A stretch of DNA of 10,108 bases, from assembly GCA_025929595.1 (NCBI GenBank), contig JAICQA010000066.1, positions 1 to 10,108 on the forward strand, read 5' to 3'. Below, in pieces: positions 5,356 to 10,108 of this stretch; the stretch's first letter is position 1, and each line of letters begins with the position of its first letter. A program made the translations under genes and the position numbers. Origin of the DNA: Xanthobacteraceae bacterium (GTDB taxonomy: Bacteria; Pseudomonadota; Alphaproteobacteria; Rhizobiales; Xanthobacteraceae). The notes below the pieces were generated by a model. That model ran no database searches, was not told the origin of the DNA, and was given only the letters and a program-made list of their open reading frames with translations.

Positions 5356-6921
5356 ATGACCACCACCCCGAACAGCGGCTCCGACCAGGACCGCGTCCGT
5401 ATCTTCGACACCACCTTGCGTGACGGCGAGCAATGCCCCGGCGCGTCGATGACGTTTGAAGAGAAGCTCGAAGTCGCGGAGCTGCTCGACGAGATGGGCG
5501 TCGACATCATCGAGGCGGGCTTCCCGATCGCCTCGCAGGGCGATTTTGAATCGGTCGCCGAGATCGCGCGCCGCGCCAAGAACGCGGTGATTGCCGGTCT
5601 TTCGCGCGCAGCACCCAACGACATCGACCGCTGCGCCGAGGCCGTAAAGCACGCGCGCCGTCCGCGCATCCATACCTTCCTCTCGACCTCGCCGGTCCAC
5701 ATGAAGTGGAAGCTCCAGAAGGAGCCTGACGAAGTCTACCAGATGGTCATCAACCAGGTGACGCGCGCACGCAACCACGTGGATGACGTCGAATGGTCGG
5801 CCGAGGATGGCACCCGCACGGAGCACGATTTCCTGTGCCGCTGCGTCGAGGCCGCGATCAAGGCCGGCGCCACCACGATCAACATTCCCGACACCGTCGG
5901 CTACACAACGCCGGAAGAATACGCCGCGCTCTTCCGCATGGTGCGCGAGCGCGTGCCGAATTCCGACAAGGCGGTCTTCTCCGTCCATTGCCATGACGAT
6001 CTCGGCATGGCGGTGGCCAATTCGCTCGCGGGCGTCGCGGGCGGCGCGCGGCAGATCGAATGTACGATCAATGGCATCGGCGAGCGGGCGGGCAACGCCT
6101 CGCTTGAAGAAGTCGTGATGGCCATGAAGGTGCGCAACGACGTGATGCCTTGGCATACCGGCGTGAACGCACAGATGCTGATGCGCGCGTCGAAACTCGT
6201 CTCGGCGGTCACCTCGTTCCCGGTGCAGTACAACAAGGCCGTCGTCGGCCGGAACGCGTTCGCGCATGAGTCCGGCATTCACCAGGACGGCATGCTGAAG
6301 CACACCCAGACCTACGAGATCATGCGCCCCGAAGACGTGGGCGTGAAGCAGACGTCGCTCGTCATGGGCAAGCATTCGGGGCGGCACGCGTTCCGTGAGA
6401 AGCTCAAGGAACTGGGCTATGAGCTCGGCGACAACGCGCTCAACGACGCCTTCAACCGCTTCAAGGATCTGGCCGACCGCAAGAAGATCGTCTACGACGA
6501 GGACATCGTCGCGCTCGTCGACGACGAGATCGCGCAGGCGCACGACCGCATCAAGATCGTGTCGCTCACCGTGATCGCGGGCACGCAGGGTCCGCAGCAG
6601 GCGACGCTCGTGCTCGACATCGACGGCCATCACCACACGACACAGGCCAAGGGCAACGGTCCGGTGGACGCGATCTTCAACGCGATCCATCAGCTCGTGC
6701 CGCACACGGCGAAGCTGATGCTCTATCAGGTCCATGCCGTGACCGAGGGCACCGACGCGCAGGCGGAGGTGTCGGTGCGGCTCGAGGAGGGCGGCAAGGA
6801 AGTGACGGCGCGCGGCGCGGATCCCGACACGCTGGTCGCCTCGGCGCGCGCCTATATCACCGCGCTGAACAAGCTCGCGGTGAAGCGGCAGTCGGTCAAT
6901 CCGCAGACCGGCGCGGCTTGA
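5356..6921 (+). CDS. leuA: 2-isopropylmalate synthase LeuA
   Basis: A 521-residue enzyme for the first committed step of leucine synthesis: acetyl-CoA plus 2-oxoisovalerate to 2-isopropylmalate, in the cytoplasm. The N-terminal catalytic TIM barrel shows IFDTTLRDGEQCPG (residues 16-29, metal ligand D18), HTFLSTSPVHMK (106-117), HCHDDLG (211-217, metal ligands H211 and H213) and NGIGERAGNASLEE (239-252, N247). The barrel continues into NAFAHESGIHQDG and the linker MGKHSGRHAF. The C-terminal LeuA dimer domain, with its GPVDA signature, should carry the leucine feedback site. Length is normal for the long bacterial form. Start 5356 has AAGGA 9 bases upstream; extension to TTG 5272 would translate the leader hairpin. 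The leader suggests expression is also controlled by leucine supply. A terminator follows closely. Confidence 0.97.
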   Translation: MTTTPNSGSDQDRVRIFDTTLRDGEQCPGASMTFEEKLEVAELLDEMGVDIIEAGFPIASQGDFESVAEIARRAKNAVIAGLSRAAPNDIDRCAEAVKHARRPRIHTFLSTSPVHMKWKLQKEPDEVYQMVINQVTRARNHVDDVEWSAEDGTRTEHDFLCRCVEAAIKAGATTINIPDTVGYTTPEEYAALFRMVRERVPNSDKAVFSVHCHDDLGMAVANSLAGVAGGARQIECTINGIGERAGNASLEEVVMAMKVRNDVMPWHTGVNAQMLMRASKLVSAVTSFPVQYNKAVVGRNAFAHESGIHQDGMLKHTQTYEIMRPEDVGVKQTSLVMGKHSGRHAFREKLKELGYELGDNALNDAFNRFKDLADRKKIVYDEDIVALVDDEIAQAHDRIKIVSLTVIAGTQGPQQATLVLDIDGHHHTTQAKGNGPVDAIFNAIHQLVPHTAKLMLYQVHAVTEGTDAQAEVSVRLEEGGKEVTARGADPDTLVASARAYITALNKLAVKRQSVNPQTGAA

Positions 6922-6944
6922 CGCGTCAGATGCTGAAAAGGAAA

Positions 6945-6968
6945 GGGGCCCTCGCGGGCCCCTTTTTT
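6945..6968 (+). terminator. intrinsic terminator of leuA
   Basis: GGGGCCC (6945-6951), loop TCGC, GGGCCCC (6956-6962) and six T residues (6963-6968) make a textbook intrinsic terminator starting 24 bases after the leuA stop. AAA before the stem extends the pairing with the T-run. Read on the minus strand, the same stem is followed by TTTCCTTTTC, so it may also end the converging RND transcript, less strongly. Confidence 0.93.
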
Positions 6969-9900
6969 ACTCGGCAGGTTGCGGATGCCTGCGCCGGAAC
7001 CACCAGGCGCCAAGGCGCCGGCGGCGTTGCGCCAGATTTTCCACCGCCATCAGTGCCGCCGGCGTGATCACCAGCGTCAGGATGGTCGCAAAGCCGAGGC
7101 CGAAGACGATGGCCGTTGACAGACTGATCCACCACTGCGTCGCCGGCGCGCCGATATTCACTTCGCGATGCAGGAACTCGAGATTGACCGCGAAGGCAAT
7201 CGGCAGCACGCCCAGAATGGCCGCGACCGCCGTCAGTACCACCGGCCGTGCACGCTCGCGACAGGTCCGCAGGATCGCTTCATAGGCTTCCACACCTTCG
7301 CGCCTCAGCCGGTCGTAGGTGTCGATCAGCACGATGTTGTTGTTCACGATCACGCCCGCATTGGCGATGATGCCGATGCCGGTCATGACGACGCCGAACG
7401 GCTGGCCCATGACGAGCAGGCCGATCAGCACGCCGAAGGTCGAAAGCACGACCGCCGACAGCACGATGCCGACCGAGGTGAGCTTGTTGAACTGCGCGAG
7501 CAGGATCGCGAAGATCAGGAAGATCGCGGTACCGAATGCTTTGCCAAGGAAGGCCGAGGCCTTCTCGCGTTCCTCGTCCTCACCCTTGAGTTTCCAGGTG
7601 ACACCCGGCCCGAGATCCATCTTGTTCAGTTCGGCTGTCACTTCCTGCTGCACCACAGCGCTTTGCGTGCCCTCGGTGACGTTGGAGGCGACCGTGATGA
7701 CGCGGCTGCCATCGACGCGGTTGATGTAACCGACGCGCGGCGTCGGTTCGCGCTCGACGAAGTTGCCGATCGGCACGAAGCCCGATGGAGTCTGCATCCG
7801 CAGTTCGTCGATCTGATCGAGGCTGCGGCGGTCCTCCGGAAAACGAAGGATGATGTCGACCGCCTTGTCGACGCCCGCCGGGCGGTACTCGGTGATCTTC
7901 ACGCCGTTGGTCACCAACTGGACGGCTGTGCCGACAGCGGAGACGCCTGCGGCGTATTTGGCAGCTTCCGCCTTGTCGACGCTGATCTTCCAGTCGATGC
8001 CGGGAAGCGGCAGGCCGTCGTCGAGGTCGCGGATGTCGGGACGCTGCCGGAGCATGTCCGCAACCTTCTTGGCCGCTGCGGGCAGATTCAGCGGGTCGAT
8101 GGCGCTCAGTTGCACCTGCACCGGCTTGCCGGTGGGCGGGCCGCCCGTCGGCGCCGTGACTTCGACCAGGACGCCCGGAATGTCGCGCGTCTCCTGCCGG
8201 AGTTGCTCCATGATCTGGCGGGCGGGCCGGCGCTGCTTCCAGTCGATGAATTCGTACTGGATGACGCCAATCGTGTCCTCGGTCAGTTCCTGCAAGCCGC
8301 GCGGCTGCTCGCCGACGCGAGTGTAAACGGTCTTCAGCTCTTCGTGCTTCAGGACGCGTTTCTCGACCTCGGCGACGAGCTTGTCCTTTTCAGTGATCGA
8401 GAGGTTGCCGCGGCCGTGCACCACCACAAGTCCGAAATCGGGCTCAACATCGGGGAAGAATTCGACGCCGCGGCCGAATTTGCCATAAGCCATGGTGACG
8501 ACAACGAGGAGCGCGAAGGCGAGGCCGAGCGTCGTGCCGGGGCGGTGCAGGGCGGCGCGCACCACGCGCATGTACGGGCCGGTGTCGCGGACGCGGTCGT
8601 CATGCGGCACGGGGGAGGCACGGCCCAGGAGCGCACCGAGCGTCGGCGTGAAGATGAGCGCGACCACGAGCGACGCGAACAGCGTCGCGATCAGCGTGAT
8701 CGGCATATATTTCATGAATTCGCCGACAACGCCGGGCCAGAACAGGAGCGGGGAGAAGGCAGCGATACGGGTGAGCGTCGCCGCGGTCACTGGCCCCGCC
8801 ATGCGCTCGGCGGCCATCGAATAGGCCTCGCGCGGTTGCATGCCTTCCGACATGCGGCGCTCGGCGAATTCCGACACGATGATCGCGTCGTCGACCAGCA
8901 TGCCGACGGCGAGAATGAGCGAGAACAGCACGACGATGTTGATCGTGAGTCCGGCGAGATAGAGGCCGAGAATACCGGCGAGGAACGACGCCGGGATCGC
9001 GATGCCGATAAAGAGCGAGGCGCGGAAGCCGAGCGCAAACAGGATGATGATCGTGACGAGCAGGACCGCGGTAATCACCGAGTTCTGCAGCTCGGCGAGC
9101 ATGTCGCGGATCATCTGCGACTTGTCCTGCGAGAATGTGACCTGAATGCCTTCCGGCCAGGTCTTCCTCACCTGCTCGACGATGTATTTTACGGTATCGA
9201 CGGTCTCGATCAGGTTCGCGCCGGTGCGCTTCGAGACTTCGACCGTCATGGCGGGTTTGCCATTGACGCGCGTAATCGTGGTCGGGTCCTTGAAGGTCGG
9301 CTTCACCTGCGCGATGTCGCCGAGCGTCACGGTGGCGCCGGACGTGCTTGCCACCGGGACGTTCAGCATGTCCTCGGGCTGCTCGACGAGCGACGGGATT
9401 TTGACCGCGAAACGGCCGGTTTCGCCTTCAAGGGCGCCTGCGGCGACGAGCGTGTTCGAAGCCTGCGTGACGGAGATGAGATCCTGGAGCGAGATGCCGT
9501 AACTCTTCATGAGCATCGGCTCGGCGACGATCTCGACCACCTCGTCGCGCGCGCCGCGCAGTTCGGCCGAAAGGACACCGGGCGCCAGTTCGATGGCGTT
9601 CTTGAGGGCGCGGCCGGCGACAAGCAGCGTGCGCTCGGGCACGTTGCCCGAGAGCGACACGACGAGGACCGGATAGGCCGAGAGGTTTACTTCCTGAACG
9701 AGCGGTTCTTCGGCGTCGCGCGGCAATTCGCTCTTGGCCTCGTCGACCTTGGCGCGCACGTCGGCCAGTGCGGCCTTGGAATCGAAGCCGGCTTCGAATT
9801 CGAGCAGCACAAAGCCGCCGCCTTCAAAGGCGGTGGAGCGCATTTCCTTGATGTTGGAAACCGACTTCAGCTTCGTTTCCATCGGCCGCAGCAGGAGGCG

Positions 9901-10086
9901 CTCGGAATCTTCCGGGCTGATGCCGCGCTGCTGGAGCTGTACGTAGACGATCGGGATGCGGACGTCGGGCTCGGCTTCCTTCGGGATCGCCTGATAGGCG
10001 ACGAAGCCCGCGATCAGCAGGAAGGCCAGGGTGGCGAGCGTCAGCCGGGCGTGGCCGATGGCGTATTCGACAATGCGTCGCATCAT
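6967..10086 (-). CDS. RND efflux transporter permease subunit (AcrB/HAE-type)
   Basis: A complete 1039-residue inner-membrane pump of the resistance-nodulation-division superfamily; as a trimer with an adaptor and outer-membrane channel it would export drugs or other small molecules using proton influx. Twelve membrane segments fit the family: one near 12-33, five between 337 and 485, one at 515-533 and five between 848 and 1012. Two large periplasmic loops (about 34-336 and 534-847) hold the porter and docking domains. The TM4 proton-relay pair is D399-D400 in GMLVDDAIIVSE, typical of HAE and unlike the CzcA metal-pump motif. TM10 has VIVNNNIVLID (912-922), with Asn where AcrB has K940. The stop TAA lies in the leuA terminator T-run. 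Start 10086 (or 10083, a second Met) lacks a strong ribosome-binding site. Confidence 0.95.
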   Translation of the reverse strand: MMRRIVEYAIGHARLTLATLAFLLIAGFVAYQAIPKEAEPDVRIPIVYVQLQQRGISPEDSERLLLRPMETKLKSVSNIKEMRSTAFEGGGFVLLEFEAGFDSKAALADVRAKVDEAKSELPRDAEEPLVQEVNLSAYPVLVVSLSGNVPERTLLVAGRALKNAIELAPGVLSAELRGARDEVVEIVAEPMLMKSYGISLQDLISVTQASNTLVAAGALEGETGRFAVKIPSLVEQPEDMLNVPVASTSGATVTLGDIAQVKPTFKDPTTITRVNGKPAMTVEVSKRTGANLIETVDTVKYIVEQVRKTWPEGIQVTFSQDKSQMIRDMLAELQNSVITAVLLVTIIILFALGFRASLFIGIAIPASFLAGILGLYLAGLTINIVVLFSLILAVGMLVDDAIIVSEFAERRMSEGMQPREAYSMAAERMAGPVTAATLTRIAAFSPLLFWPGVVGEFMKYMPITLIATLFASLVVALIFTPTLGALLGRASPVPHDDRVRDTGPYMRVVRAALHRPGTTLGLAFALLVVVTMAYGKFGRGVEFFPDVEPDFGLVVVHGRGNLSITEKDKLVAEVEKRVLKHEELKTVYTRVGEQPRGLQELTEDTIGVIQYEFIDWKQRRPARQIMEQLRQETRDIPGVLVEVTAPTGGPPTGKPVQVQLSAIDPLNLPAAAKKVADMLRQRPDIRDLDDGLPLPGIDWKISVDKAEAAKYAAGVSAVGTAVQLVTNGVKITEYRPAGVDKAVDIILRFPEDRRSLDQIDELRMQTPSGFVPIGNFVEREPTPRVGYINRVDGSRVITVASNVTEGTQSAVVQQEVTAELNKMDLGPGVTWKLKGEDEEREKASAFLGKAFGTAIFLIFAILLAQFNKLTSVGIVLSAVVLSTFGVLIGLLVMGQPFGVVMTGIGIIANAGVIVNNNIVLIDTYDRLRREGVEAYEAILRTCRERARPVVLTAVAAILGVLPIAFAVNLEFLHREVNIGAPATQWWISLSTAIVFGLGFATILTLVITPAALMAVENLAQRRRRLGAWWFRRRHPQPAE

Positions 10087-10098
10087 GGCGGAAACCCG

Positions 10099-10108
10099 TT
10101 ACTTCTTC
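10099..10108 (-). CDS. possible end of an upstream gene (adaptor protein?), partial
   Basis: On the minus strand the last bases read ..AAG AAG TAA, ending 12 bases before the RND gene start. RND pumps are usually preceded by a membrane-fusion adaptor gene, and a stop at this spacing would fit. Only two codons are visible, so this is inference from expected gene order and nothing more. Confidence 0.2.

Noticed and set aside
5179..6735. 518-codon open frame on the minus strand
   Set aside because: Antisense to leuA, whose catalytic motifs are unmistakable. The predicted protein is Arg/His/Asp/Val-rich with no recognisable domain.

Overview
The window looks like a chromosomal segment from a GC-rich alphaproteobacterium, most likely order Rhizobiales near the Bradyrhizobium/Afipia/Rhodopseudomonas group. 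The base composition and protein style fit this. So does a pair of palindromic repeats built on GTCATCCTTCGAGG / CCTCAGGATGAC, a type I recognise from that group. No search was run, so the placement rests on recognition alone.

Layout, left to right. (1) Positions 1-1918, plus strand: the end of an ABC transporter ATPase gene, an inner-membrane permease and a periplasmic binding protein. Together they form a NitT/TauT (SsuABC-like) importer whose substrate cannot be read from sequence. (2) 1933-2058: two REP-like palindromes in opposite orientation. (3) 2065-3814, plus: a pyridoxal kinase (pdxY) and, 10 bases after it, a class III-type PPK2 polyphosphate kinase, probably one transcript. (4) 3805-4167, minus: a small lipoprotein of unknown function, overlapping the PPK2 gene tail to tail by 10 bases. 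(5) 4247-5041, plus: a secreted alpha/beta hydrolase, divergent from the lipoprotein. (6) 5042-5355: the leader of leuA, with a candidate promoter, a leucine-rich leader peptide ending Leu-Leu-Leu-Leu-Arg-Arg-Pro and competing RNA stems. (7) 5356-6921, plus: leuA, 2-isopropylmalate synthase. (8) 6945-6968: a strong intrinsic terminator. (9) 6967-10086, minus: a complete 1039-residue RND efflux pump inner-membrane protein. Its partner genes, expected upstream on the minus strand, lie beyond the right edge.

Most of the window is ordinary housekeeping and transport. The most interesting part is the leuA leader. It has the organisation of leucine attenuation but no U-tract terminator. Its leucine codons are complementary over 8 bases to the leuA Shine-Dalgarno sequence, which suggests control of translation initiation rather than of transcription termination. 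The pairing of a PLP-salvage kinase with a polyphosphate kinase is a second, weaker point. I see no mobile element, CRISPR array, rRNA, tRNA or defence system.
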